This document shows positions 24,560 to 33,185 of a stretch of DNA of 64,000 nucleotides, one piece after another. The notes under the pieces are model-generated. The model saw nothing but the letters and a program-made list of their open reading frames with translations. It ran no database searches and was not told the DNA's origin. Position numbers and translations under genes: made by a program. How positions within the stretch are numbered: the first letter of the stretch is position 1; each line of letters opens with the position of its first letter. The DNA comes from JAFMJV01 sp034436555. Its GTDB lineage: Bacteria; Chloroflexota; Limnocylindria; Limnocylindrales; CSP1-4. The stretch is from contig DAOTUU010000030.1 of assembly GCA_034436555.1 (NCBI GenBank), positions 62,001-126,000 of the forward strand, in the 5' to 3' direction.

Positions 24560-25153
24560 GTGAACGCGTTCTCTCTCGCGGACCTGTGCGACCTGGCGGA
24601 CGTGACGCCGCGGACCGTCCGCTACTACATCGCCCAGGGCCTGCTCCGTCCACCGTCTGGCGCCGGGCCGGGAGCGCGGTACGACGATGGTCACCTGCAT
24701 CGTCTGCGTCTGATCCGGACGCTCCAGCGGGAGCACCTGCCGCTCGCCGAGATCCGTGCCCGCCTCGATGCCCTGACGGATGCGGAGGTGGAGCGGCTGG
24801 TGACACAGGCGCCCCCGGTGACGGACAGCGCAGCGGACTACGTCGCCCGGGTGCTGGGTGGGGCCGGGGCCCGTCCAGCGGCCCGGACACGCACCGTGGC
24901 GCCGGCCGTCACTCCGGCCCTCTTCCAGCTGCCGCCATCGATCCAGGTCGAGGACGCGTTCGCCATCCGCGCTCCGGACCTGCCGCAGGACGCGGCCGTC
25001 GACCGCGAGACCGTCCGCTCCCAGTGGGAGCGCATCGCCATCGACACGGACGTGGAGCTCCATGTCCGCCGTCCCCAGACCCGGCAACAGAACCGCCGCG
25101 TGGATCGCCTCCTGGAGGCGGCCCGCGAGATCTTCAAGGAGGTGGAACGATGA
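24560..25153 (+). CDS. MerR-family transcriptional regulator
   Basis: This 197-residue protein has an N-terminal MerR winged helix: FSLADLCDLADVTPRTVRYYIAQGLLRPP (residues 4-32), then ARYDDGHLHRLRLIRTLQREHLPLAEIRARLDALT (about 39-74). The C-terminal half has no Cys cluster, so it is not a metal sensor of the classical type; it contains LHVRRPQTRQQNRRVDRLLEAAREI. It is coupled by ATGA to a von Willebrand A gene. I chose the GTG at 24560 because an upstream TTG start would place coding sequence on the operator and promoter. It probably controls its own operon. Confidence 0.85.
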   Translation: MNAFSLADLCDLADVTPRTVRYYIAQGLLRPPSGAGPGARYDDGHLHRLRLIRTLQREHLPLAEIRARLDALTDAEVERLVTQAPPVTDSAADYVARVLGGAGARPAARTRTVAPAVTPALFQLPPSIQVEDAFAIRAPDLPQDAAVDRETVRSQWERIAIDTDVELHVRRPQTRQQNRRVDRLLEAAREIFKEVER

Positions 25154-26433
25154 CGCTCGACACTCGCGGGGATCGCCGGTACATCCGGTCCGGCTACCGC
25201 AGCAACCGGTACCTGCTGGTGGACGTGACCGCGCCCGCCGCACACCGTGAGCGCACCCGGGAGGCGCTGGACGTCGCCTTCGTGCTGGACCGCTCGGGGT
25301 CCATGGCGGGCCAGAAGATCTCGCTCGCCCGCGCCGCGATCGATGCGGCGATCGGGTCGCTCGCTCGCGGGGACCGGTTCGCGCTCGTCGCGTACGACGA
25401 CCAGGTCGACGTGGTGTGGCCCAGCAGCCCGGTGTCGGGCGCATCGCGGGCGGGCGCGTCGCGTGCGCTCGCAGGGGTGGCCGCACGGGGCAGCACCAAC
25501 CTGTTCGAGGGCTGGATGCGCGGCTGCGGCGAGGTCGCGGCGAACCAGGGCGATCCGACCGGGATGCGCCGGGTGCTGCTCATGAGCGACGGGCTCGCCA
25601 ACGTGGGCGTCACCGACCGGGAGGAGCTCCTGGGCCACGCGGGCGAGCTGCGACGACGGGGCGTGACCACATGGACGTTCGGGTTCGGCGCGGACTTCGA
25701 CGAGGGCCTGATGGAGGGGCTCGCCGCCGCGGGTGGTGGCCAGTCCTACTTCGTGGAGCATCCGCAGCAGATCCGGGACTTCATCACGACCGCCGTGGGT
25801 GAGGCACTGGACGTGGTCGCGCGCGACGTGGAGCTGCGCATCGAGGCGCCCGACGGAGTCCTGGTGGAGCCGCTCAGCCTGTTCCGCTCGCACCGGAGCG
25901 CCCCGGGCGTGACGGTCGTGGAGCTCGGCGACCTCGTCTCCGAGCAGCAGCTGCGGCTGGTGCTGCGAGTGAACTTCCCGCTCGGTCGGGACGGAGAGGC
26001 CGTGATGCTGCGGCTGTCGCTCGCGGACCGCGACGGTGCCCTCGTGGCGAGCCCGCGGGAGACGTCGTTCGAGTACGCGGGTGGTCGCGTGAACGACGAG
26101 CAGTCACGGGACCGTGCGGTGGATCGCGAGGTGGCCGCGGTCTATTCGGCCCGGGCGCGCAAGGAGGCCGCACAGCTCAATCGCAGCCACCGCTACGCGG
26201 AGGCCGAGCGAGCGCTCCAGGGCGTCGCCCGGCGGATCCGGGGATATGCCGGTTCCGACCCCGTGCTCGACGGACTGGCCCAGGAACTGGAGCGCGAGCA
26301 GGTCACGGTGGCCGCGGCGATGGCGGCCCCGGACGCGAAGGAACTGTTCTTTCGGGGATCCTATGCCCAGCGCGATCGGGACGCGCTGGGTCGGGCGCGC
26401 ACCGGGTCGACCAAGGGGCGCCCGAGGGCATGA
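25150..26433 (+). CDS. von Willebrand factor A domain protein
   Basis: This 427-residue protein has a vWA domain at about residues 40-220 with a complete metal-ion-dependent adhesion site: DRSGSM (Asp47, Ser49, Ser51), the GSTNLFEG threonine (about 118) and the SDGLANVG aspartate (about 146). A beta-rich domain follows, then a helical region with REVAAVYSARARKEAAQLNRSHRYAEAERAL. There is no signal peptide or membrane segment, so it is probably cytoplasmic. Such proteins paired with a MerR-type regulator form small operons of unknown role, perhaps chaperone- or stress-related. Confidence 0.88.
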   Translation: MTLDTRGDRRYIRSGYRSNRYLLVDVTAPAAHRERTREALDVAFVLDRSGSMAGQKISLARAAIDAAIGSLARGDRFALVAYDDQVDVVWPSSPVSGASRAGASRALAGVAARGSTNLFEGWMRGCGEVAANQGDPTGMRRVLLMSDGLANVGVTDREELLGHAGELRRRGVTTWTFGFGADFDEGLMEGLAAAGGGQSYFVEHPQQIRDFITTAVGEALDVVARDVELRIEAPDGVLVEPLSLFRSHRSAPGVTVVELGDLVSEQQLRLVLRVNFPLGRDGEAVMLRLSLADRDGALVASPRETSFEYAGGRVNDEQSRDRAVDREVAAVYSARARKEAAQLNRSHRYAEAERALQGVARRIRGYAGSDPVLDGLAQELEREQVTVAAAMAAPDAKELFFRGSYAQRDRDALGRARTGSTKGRPRA

Positions 26434-26527
26434 GGTCAGCCAAGCGCGAGCACGACGCCGGCCTCGGGGACATCCGGGGGCCGGCGCCTCATGCGATCGC
26501 GCCGACGGGTCGCCGGCGGGTGACGGG

Positions 26528-27235
26528 TCAGCCGTTCGCGGGGATCGAACCGCCCTTGAGCTGAGCCAGGCGGGCCTCCACCTCCAGGTCGGTGTGGGTG
26601 TCCTCGAGCGCCTGGAACTGGTCCTCGATGTTCGAGGCGGAGACCTCCGCCATGCCCCGGGCCAGGGCCTCCTCGCGCCGCACCTTCTCCTCCATCCGGG
26701 CCAGGTCGCTCGTGGGGTCGCCCACGTCGATGCTCTGGAACGACTGCTGGACCTGGCGCTGGGCCTCCGCCATCTTCTGGCGGGCCACCAGCTCGTCTCG
26801 CTTGTTGACCAGCTCCTCGCGCTTGGCGCGCAGGCCGTTCAGGGCGGACTTCAGCTTGTCCGTGAACAGCGTCTGCTGGGCCACGCTCTCGGTGAGCGTC
26901 TTGACCCGACCCTCCGCCGCGATCTGGTTCTTGAGCGCGGCCTTCGCGAGGTCGTCGAACCGGGCCGCGTCCGCGGGCGCCTGCGAGGCTCGGGTCGCCG
27001 CGGCCTGCGCCTTGGAGCCCCAGTCCTCGACGTCCGCCTGAGCGCGCTTCAGGTCGTCCTCCGCGAGCCGCAGGTTGCCGACCGCCTGGGCGACGGCCTG
27101 CTCGGCCTCCGCGATGTCGTTGGTGTAGTCCCGGATGTACTGGTCGATCATCTTCTGCGGGTCCTCGGCGCGATCGATCGCGTCGTTGATGTTCGCCCGC
27201 AGGATGTCGCTCACCCGACCGAGGATGTCGCTCAT
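26528..27235 (-). CDS. pspA: PspA/IM30-family membrane-stress protein
   Basis: This 235-residue, almost entirely helical protein matches PspA/IM30/Vipp1, which coats and stabilises damaged membranes. It starts with MSDILGRVSDILRANINDAIDRAEDPQKMIDQYIRD, followed by long coiled-coil helices, and ends in a short helix with ARLAQLKGG. The ATG at 27235 is chosen; AAGGAG lies 11 bases upstream. The TPM-domain membrane protein is encoded 88 bp upstream on the same strand, a common PspA partner. Confidence 0.92.
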   Translation of the reverse strand: MSDILGRVSDILRANINDAIDRAEDPQKMIDQYIRDYTNDIAEAEQAVAQAVGNLRLAEDDLKRAQADVEDWGSKAQAAATRASQAPADAARFDDLAKAALKNQIAAEGRVKTLTESVAQQTLFTDKLKSALNGLRAKREELVNKRDELVARQKMAEAQRQVQQSFQSIDVGDPTSDLARMEEKVRREEALARGMAEVSASNIEDQFQALEDTHTDLEVEARLAQLKGGSIPANG

Positions 27236-27323
27236 CGTCGTGCTCACTCCTTGTGGATCGACCGCTCCAGACGGTCCCATGTTGGTCCGGGGCGCCGGGT
27301 CCGGCCCCCGTCACGTCGCGACG

Positions 27324-29384
27324 TCAGAAGCCGCCGCTGGAACGGCGTCCGCCGCCCATGCCGCCACCGCTCCGGTGTCCGCCGCCCAGTCCGCCGCCTC
27401 CCGACCGGGATCCGCCGGAGCTGCGCGAGCCTCCGCTGCCGCTGCGGCCACCACCGAATCCGCCGCTGCCGAATCCGCCGCCCCAGCCGGATCCGCTGCC
27501 GCCCCAGCCGCCGCTGCGCCCATTGCCGCCCAGCAGGTTGCCCAGCACGATGCCCGTCAGCAGGTCGCCGACACCGCCACCGCCGCCACCGCCCACCGGC
27601 GGGGAGCTGAATCCGCCGCCATAGGCCCGCGAGCCTCCGCCGGCCCGCGCCTCCGCGATCGCCTCGTCAGCCAGGGCGTCGGCGGTCTGGGCGGCCTGGG
27701 TCGCCGCAAGCGCATCCACCGCGAGCAGCTCGTTGGCGCGCTGGAGGTAGCCCTCCGCCTCGTTCAGGCGGGACAGCGCGCGCCGCCCGCCCTGGCCGCC
27801 GTTCACCAGCGCGCGCGCCTGGGCGATGCTCGTGGCCGCCACGCCGATGGCGTTCTGGGCGCTGGCGGTCGCCCGCTGCGAATCCTCCACCACCTGGTCC
27901 AGCAGCGCGTCCGCCTCGGTCACGAGGCGCGAGGCGCCCGCGATGTCCGGCGGTGTGGCGCCCGACAGCCGCTGGGCATCCGCAAGGCGCGCCTTGGCGT
28001 CGGCGAGCTGCCGCTCCCTGCCCTTGGCGCGCCCGGAGGCGACCGCCTGCTCCGCCTTCGCCAGGTCCGCGTGCTCCTCGGCCATGGCGGTCGCCAGCCG
28101 GGTCTGCATCTCCGCCAGCGATGTGGTCGTCGCGTCGATCGCCGCGAGCAGGGTGTCCGCCTCCGCGAGGGCGTTCTCCGCGGCGCGAGCGTGGGTGGCC
28201 GCCTCATCGCGACGGCCCGCGGTCACGGACGCCTGCGCGGTCGCCAGCGACGCGCTCGCGGCGGCGACCTTTGCCGCCGCGCTCTCCGCGTTCGTGGCCA
28301 CCGCCGACCAGCTCTCGGGTGCGTATGCGCCCAGCGCCTTGGTGGCCTCGCGCCCGGCGTCCACCTTCTGCGCCGTGGCGGCGACGCGCGCCTCGATCTG
28401 GGGCAGCACCTGCTCCGCGTTGCGGCCGAGATCCCGCAGCGCGTCCACCTGCGCCTGCTGGGCCGCGACCGCCGCGGTCGCCGTCTCGCAGCGCTTGATG
28501 ATCTCCTGGAGCATGTCGCGTCGCTGCTCGGGCGTCTCGGGCGTCTCGTCATCCAGGCCCGTGCTGATCTTGAACGCCGCGGAGAGCTCCGCCTTGGCGG
28601 TCGTCAGTGCGTCCGCGAGCTTCTTCGCCTCCCCGGCGCCGTACTGCGCCTCCGCGTAGCCGATCTCCTGGTCGGCCTTGCGCAGCGCCTCGTCCGTGGA
28701 CACGAGCAGCGCGCTGGCCCGGCGGCCCAGCTCCTCCTGCGAGGCCGCCTCCGCGCGGTTCGACCTGGATGCGTTCCAGCGGCTCCACAGGAAGAAGCCG
28801 ATGGCGCCCAGCGCGATGATGCCCCCGATGAGCAGGATGGGCACGCCGCCCGATCCGCCGGAGGAGGGAGCCGCGGTGGACCCCCTGATCGCCTCCAGCA
28901 GACCCAGCGCCGCCGCCGTCGCGCCGCCCGCCCAGTCGTTGTTGGCGAGCCGCGGCCGGATCCATTCCGTGCGCACGCGGTCCAGCTCGTTCTGGTCGAT
29001 CTTCTCGTTCAGCGCCTCGCCGGTGACGATGGACATGCGCCGATCGTCGGTGGCGATGACGAGCAGGGCGTCCCTGGTGGTGAACAGGTCCGCGTTCTTC
29101 TGCGCGACCTGGCCGATGAAGTCGTTGATGTCCTGGCCGTCGGTGGTGGGCAGGAACAGCACGTAGAGCTGGGTGCCCGTCTCGGTGTACAGCCGGGCGA
29201 GCGCGTCCCGGACCTCCGTCTCGTCGCGCACCACGCCGGACTGGTCCGTGATGGCACCGTCCAGCGCCGGTGGGTCGACGGCGAGCGTGGGGGTGGCGGA
29301 CAGCAGCAGCACGAGCAGCGCCAGGAGCCCGAGCAGGGCCCGGACGAGGTGGGGTCGTGGATGAAGCGCATGGCGGGGCGGCAT
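27324..29384 (-). CDS. TPM-domain membrane protein with coiled coil and Gly-rich tail
   Basis: This 686-residue protein begins with a signal peptide (about 1-36). A TPM_phosphatase-type extracellular domain follows (about 37-175, with TDQSGVVRDETEVRDALARL, LLVIATDDRRMSIVTGEALN and GLLEAIRG), then one membrane segment (about 190-208). A long Ala-rich coiled coil runs from about 220 to 600, and the protein ends in a Gly/Ser-rich tail with GGGFGSGGFGGG-like repeats. TPM proteins take part in membrane or photosystem quality control. Its pairing with pspA downstream suggests a membrane-stress system with a sensor outside and PspA inside. Confidence 0.88.
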   Translation of the reverse strand: MPPRHALHPRPHLVRALLGLLALLVLLLSATPTLAVDPPALDGAITDQSGVVRDETEVRDALARLYTETGTQLYVLFLPTTDGQDINDFIGQVAQKNADLFTTRDALLVIATDDRRMSIVTGEALNEKIDQNELDRVRTEWIRPRLANNDWAGGATAAALGLLEAIRGSTAAPSSGGSGGVPILLIGGIIALGAIGFFLWSRWNASRSNRAEAASQEELGRRASALLVSTDEALRKADQEIGYAEAQYGAGEAKKLADALTTAKAELSAAFKISTGLDDETPETPEQRRDMLQEIIKRCETATAAVAAQQAQVDALRDLGRNAEQVLPQIEARVAATAQKVDAGREATKALGAYAPESWSAVATNAESAAAKVAAASASLATAQASVTAGRRDEAATHARAAENALAEADTLLAAIDATTTSLAEMQTRLATAMAEEHADLAKAEQAVASGRAKGRERQLADAKARLADAQRLSGATPPDIAGASRLVTEADALLDQVVEDSQRATASAQNAIGVAATSIAQARALVNGGQGGRRALSRLNEAEGYLQRANELLAVDALAATQAAQTADALADEAIAEARAGGGSRAYGGGFSSPPVGGGGGGGVGDLLTGIVLGNLLGGNGRSGGWGGSGSGWGGGFGSGGFGGGRSGSGGSRSSGGSRSGGGGLGGGHRSGGGMGGGRRSSGGF

Positions 29385-29579
29385 CGGAAGGGCACTCCGG
29401 TTGTCGGTCGTTCGCGTCCAGTCTATCGCCCCGAGCCAGACCGATCGGGCGCGATCTCCTGCACGGATGCGGATGGACGTGGCAAGGTACGGGTGGGAGA
29501 GGGGTGCCGTGCCCGCGGCACGTCGAGCGGCAGCGCAGACCGGGGTTCCGCAGCGGTCGATGCCCTGATGAGGAGCGCC

Positions 29580-31004
29580 ATGCGTCGGTCGAGCCTGGTC
29601 CTTGCGGTCGTGGGCCTGAGTGTCGTCGTGGGCCTGACGCCCGCGGCAGGCGCCGTCTCCCCGCCGGCGAGCCTGCCACAGCCCCGACCGTGGGTGGAGC
29701 AACCCGCCGGTGATCAAGGTGCAGGCGCGCCCACGGCGGGGGCAGGCGCGCCCACGGCGGGGGCAGGCGCGCCCACAGACCGCACGACGTACGACATGAC
29801 CGCGACCTACGACGTGGACGCGTCGCTCGACTGGGACACGCGCGCCGTGCGGGTGGACACCGCGATCGTCATCCGGAACACGTCCGGCGGCCCGGTCGGA
29901 CGGCTGATGCTGAACACGGTCGCGCCCGCCATCGGTGCGATGCGACTGGGCCGCGTGACCGTGGACGGGATCCGGGTCACGCCGCGCGTCAGCGGCCAGA
30001 CCATCATCGTGCGACTGCCCGCCACCCTGGACGAGGGCGCGACCACCCAGATCCGCGTCCGCTACAGCGGCCGGGTGGGTCTGTCCACCGCCGGTCACGA
30101 CTGGATGTGGGCGAAGGGGAACGACGTCATCAACCTGTATCGGTTCATCCCCTGGCTCAGCCGCCGGGTGCCCTTCCAGCGCGACAACCACGGCGATCCG
30201 TTCGTGACGCCCACGTCGCCCGAGGTCCGCGTGCGCCTCACGGCGGACCGTCGCCTGACCTACGCCACGAGCGGGGAGCGCGTGGCCGTGGACGGGCTGA
30301 CCCAGACGTTCGTGGCCCGGAACGTGCGCGACTTCAACGTGACCGCGAGTCCCCGCTATCGGGTGCTCAGCAGGCGCACCAGCGACGGGGAAACGCTCAT
30401 CCGCGTCTACACCGTCAGCGGTCGGGCGGAGCTGCTGATGCGCTCGGCCCAGCGCGCGTTCAGGGCGTACGAGGCGTGGATCGGCGAGTACCCCTGGCCC
30501 GTGTTCAACGTCGCGGAGTCGGCGGGCGGCTATGCCATGGAGTCCCCGGCGCTCATCTGGATGCCCATGGAGAAGTTCACCGACGCGGACGTCCGCTACC
30601 TCACCGCGCACGAGACTGGCCACCAGTGGTTCTACGGCGCGGTGGGCAACGACCAGACGACCGACATGTTCGCGGATGAGGCGATGACCGACTTCATCTC
30701 CCGGCGCCTCGTGAACCGGATCCGGTCGTCGTACTGCGCGGACGACCGGTTCGATCGGACGCTGTACCGCTACAGCGGCGCATGCTACTTCGAGGTCATC
30801 TACGTCCAGGGCAGCCGTTTCCTCGATGCGCTGCGGCGACACGCGGGGGACGGTCCGTTCTGGGCCGCGGTACGCCGCTACTACGCGGATAACCTGTTCC
30901 GCGTGTCGGACAATCGGACGTTGCTGGAGGCGCTGCGCGGGCCTGCGGGCGACTGGGCGGAGCGGCGCTATCGGACGCGATTTCCGTCGCTGTACGGAGA
31001 CTGA
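29580..31004 (+). CDS. Secreted M1-family (aminopeptidase N-type) metallopeptidase
   Basis: This 474-residue protein has a signal peptide (about 1-25). A low-complexity segment (residues 47-66) is built of three GAGAPTA units from a 21-bp DNA repeat, followed by an N-terminal beta domain. The gluzincin core has GGYAMES (316-322, the substrate loop) and HETGH (His344, Glu345, His348) with the third zinc ligand Glu367 exactly 18 residues later. It is shorter than classical M1 enzymes and lacks the C-terminal superhelix. AGGAG precedes the chosen ATG by 5 bases. It is divergent from the TPM gene. Confidence 0.9.
   Translation: MRRSSLVLAVVGLSVVVGLTPAAGAVSPPASLPQPRPWVEQPAGDQGAGAPTAGAGAPTAGAGAPTDRTTYDMTATYDVDASLDWDTRAVRVDTAIVIRNTSGGPVGRLMLNTVAPAIGAMRLGRVTVDGIRVTPRVSGQTIIVRLPATLDEGATTQIRVRYSGRVGLSTAGHDWMWAKGNDVINLYRFIPWLSRRVPFQRDNHGDPFVTPTSPEVRVRLTADRRLTYATSGERVAVDGLTQTFVARNVRDFNVTASPRYRVLSRRTSDGETLIRVYTVSGRAELLMRSAQRAFRAYEAWIGEYPWPVFNVAESAGGYAMESPALIWMPMEKFTDADVRYLTAHETGHQWFYGAVGNDQTTDMFADEAMTDFISRRLVNRIRSSYCADDRFDRTLYRYSGACYFEVIYVQGSRFLDALRRHAGDGPFWAAVRRYYADNLFRVSDNRTLLEALRGPAGDWAERRYRTRFPSLYGD
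29721..29783 (+). repeat. 21-bp tandem repeat inside the peptidase gene
   Basis: Three copies of a 21-bp unit (gcaggcgcgcccacggcgggg-type, starting at 29721, 29742 and 29763) encode GAGAPTA repeats in the linker after the signal peptide. The period keeps the frame. Confidence 0.85.
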
Positions 31005-31035
31005 GGGGCTGGATGGACACTCAGGGGACCGATCG

Positions 31036-31542
31036 GTGAGCGGAGGTCCAGGCCGGGCGCCCGACGACGGCGCGGTCGGGCCGGACCGCTCGGTCGACGC
31101 CTCCGCCCGGGCTCGACCGATGCGCGGTCAGGCGCTGTGGCTGCTCGGGGGCGTGGGCGCGGTCATCCTGGCCAGCGTCGTCGCCGGCGCCGGGGCGCTC
31201 GGCCTGCTGCTGGAGCCGCCCTTCCCCGCCGGGCTGCTGCTGGGCGCGGCGGCGGGGATCCTGGGAATGGTCGCGGTGCTGCGCGCGGCGGTGCGCATCG
31301 GGCCCGCCCGGAGCGACGCGCGGGAGCTCATCCGGGCCGTGCGTCTGCTGTTCGTGGCGGTCGGCCTGTTCGCCGCCGCGGCGGGCTGGGTGGCGGGCAG
31401 CGCCCTGCCCATCGTCCTGGGGCTGGTCATCGTGGGCATCGACGTGATCGAGACCTCGTTTCTGCTGCTGGTGACCTCGGCGCGCGGGTCGGCCACGGTC
31501 CAGGATGCGCCGACGCGGTCGGACGAGCCGCTGCGGGGCTGA
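31036..31542 (+). CDS. Small membrane protein, unknown function
   Basis: This 168-residue protein has a hydrophilic N-terminus of about 28 residues, then four hydrophobic segments (starting about residues 33, 60, 96 and 115) and a polar C-terminus. No family was recognised. The GTG at 31036 follows an AGGGG ribosome site by 8 bases; an internal ATG at 31120 would remove only the polar leader. It is 31 bp downstream of the peptidase gene on the same strand. Confidence 0.7.
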   Translation: MSGGPGRAPDDGAVGPDRSVDASARARPMRGQALWLLGGVGAVILASVVAGAGALGLLLEPPFPAGLLLGAAAGILGMVAVLRAAVRIGPARSDARELIRAVRLLFVAVGLFAAAAGWVAGSALPIVLGLVIVGIDVIETSFLLLVTSARGSATVQDAPTRSDEPLRG

Positions 31543-32548
31543 CGGTCCTCGCGCCGTCCTCGGGCCGCCCGCGGTGCTGACGGCCCACTGTGCCCCTGCC
31601 ACCTCGGGCCCCTGCCCACCCCGGGCCCCCGGCCCACGGGCCGGTCAGCGGCCGTGATCGCCGGACACCAGCCCTGCCCACGATGATCCGGGCCGCCGAG
31701 CGGCCCATCGCGACCCGGCGCGCTGATCCGGTCCGCGGAGCGGCCAAGCGTGACGCGCCGCGCGCGACGGGCGTCCGCCACGGCCGCCGAGCGGCCCGTC
31801 GCGACCCCCGGCCCACGGGCCGGTCAGAGGCCGTGATCGCCGGACGCCAGCCCTGCCCACGATGATCTGGTCCGCCGAGCGGCCCGTCGCGACCCGGCGC
31901 GCTGATCCGGTCCGCGGAGCGGCCAAGCGTGACGCGCCGCGCCCGACGGGCGTCCGCCACGGCCGCCGAGCGGCCAGTGTCCACAGGTGCCGGCGGCCCT
32001 CTCCGGGACCCGCTGTGCCTTGAAGGGCAGAACCGGCGATGTCAACGTCGTCGGACAGGTTGCTCGTCTCCGGTGCATCCCGCCGCGGAGACTGGTGGGG
32101 GCCGATGGCTGCATCTCGATGCGGCTGGCCTGGCCGAGCAGTGGGAGCGGCGCCCGGACATCGCCAGGGACGAGGGCGCGACTCCGCGCTTCGGAGCCGC
32201 AGCACCCCGACGCGACGGGCGCCGCGGTCGGCTGGGCGCGAGGTCATCTCGGCTGCTGCAACCCGGATGGGGTCGATCACATCCGGTGGACCGATGACGG
32301 GGCACGGGTCCATGGGAGTCTCGACATGGATGCGGGGAACGCCGCCCAGGCTGTCAGCAGAGTGGCGGACGATCGTCGCGGGCGGCCGGTGACCGGAGCT
32401 GGGCGCTGGCGCCCGTCACGACGGAGTCGTCCCCGTGCCCGACCCACCTGGACAGGTGCATGCAGCCACGTCTACGCTTCGGCCCGTTGGAGTCGCCCGC
32501 GGTGGACTGGCCCGCCGCGACGACGACGATCGCGAGGGAGGGTGTGCG
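31543..32548. other. 1-kb non-coding region with tandem duplication
   Basis: No convincing gene is present. The first part holds CCGGCCC/GGGCCGG hairpins and the 179-bp tandem duplication entered separately. The remaining 570 bp (31977-32548) show mixed codon quality in all frames and could be a decayed gene or a regulatory leader; I see no family sequence in it. Confidence 0.5.
31627..31976. repeat. 179-bp tandem duplication rich in GCCGCCGAGCGGCC palindromes
   Basis: Two copies of a 179-bp unit begin near 31627 and 31806 and differ at only a few positions. Each contains the hairpin CCGGCCCACGGGCCGG (31629-31644 and 31808-31823), the segment gccgtgatcgccgg, and several 'gccgagcggcc' half-palindromes followed by 'rtcgcgacccg'. 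A related segment occurs at 42928-42951, so this is a dispersed intergenic element. Confidence 0.85.
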
Positions 32549-33160
32549 ATGCACTGTTCACGGTCGCGAGCGGTCAGGTCGATGGGGTGGCTGTCCCTGG
32601 GCGTCGCCGCGGCGCTCGGGTCCGCCGGACCGGCAGCGGCGACGATCCCGGACGCCGCGGGCGTGTTCCATGGATGCCATGCCGCGGGCACCGGGGCGTT
32701 GCGTCTGGTGGAGCCGGAGACACCCTGTGCGGACGGCGAGGCGTCCGTCACGTGGGGAGGCGCGCCGGCGGAGCCGCTACGGCTCCAGGCGGTCGGGCAC
32801 GGAGGACCGTTGCCCGCGAACGATTGGGTGGACGTGCCGGATGCGGCGGTGGGTGTGCCTCAGGGCACGGCCGCGTGCATCGCCAGCTTCACCGGATTCC
32901 TGCTCCATCACGGCGGCACGACCAGGGCAGAGGCGCGGATCATCCTCCGCACGGCGTCGGATGTCCTGCCGCTCGCCGCAGCGCTGACGTTCTTCCAGGC
33001 GGGGGACGAGCTGCCGCCTGGGTCGGTCGCGTCCGTTCCGTTCGCGATGCAGTCGCTGTTCTCGCCCCTCGACGGGGACGTGACCGTGGTCCCCCAGGTG
33101 CTCGCTGCGGACGACACCTGGATCATGGGCGACCCGAGCGTGCTGCTGGTCAGCTGCTGA
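32549..33160 (+). CDS. Secreted protein of unknown function, IPDAAGVFHGC type
   Basis: This 203-residue protein has a signal peptide (about 1-28, cleaved near AAA). Its mature N-terminus, TIPDAAGVFHGCHAAGTGALRLVEPETPCADGEASVTWGG, is a recurrent module of secreted proteins in Chloroflexota and Actinobacteria, with two Cys residues likely forming a disulfide. The rest looks beta-rich with no catalytic motif. GAGGGAGG lies upstream of the ATG. Function unknown. Confidence 0.75.
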   Translation: MHCSRSRAVRSMGWLSLGVAAALGSAGPAAATIPDAAGVFHGCHAAGTGALRLVEPETPCADGEASVTWGGAPAEPLRLQAVGHGGPLPANDWVDVPDAAVGVPQGTAACIASFTGFLLHHGGTTRAEARIILRTASDVLPLAAALTFFQAGDELPPGSVASVPFAMQSLFSPLDGDVTVVPQVLAADDTWIMGDPSVLLVSC

Positions 33161-33185
33161 CGCCCCCCGCGGCGCGCCCCGATCC

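Noticed and set aside
27324..30842. Extension of the TPM protein to 1172 residues
   Set aside because: The part before 29384 has no family sequence, runs antisense to the M1 peptidase, and the signal peptide at MPPRHAL marks the start.
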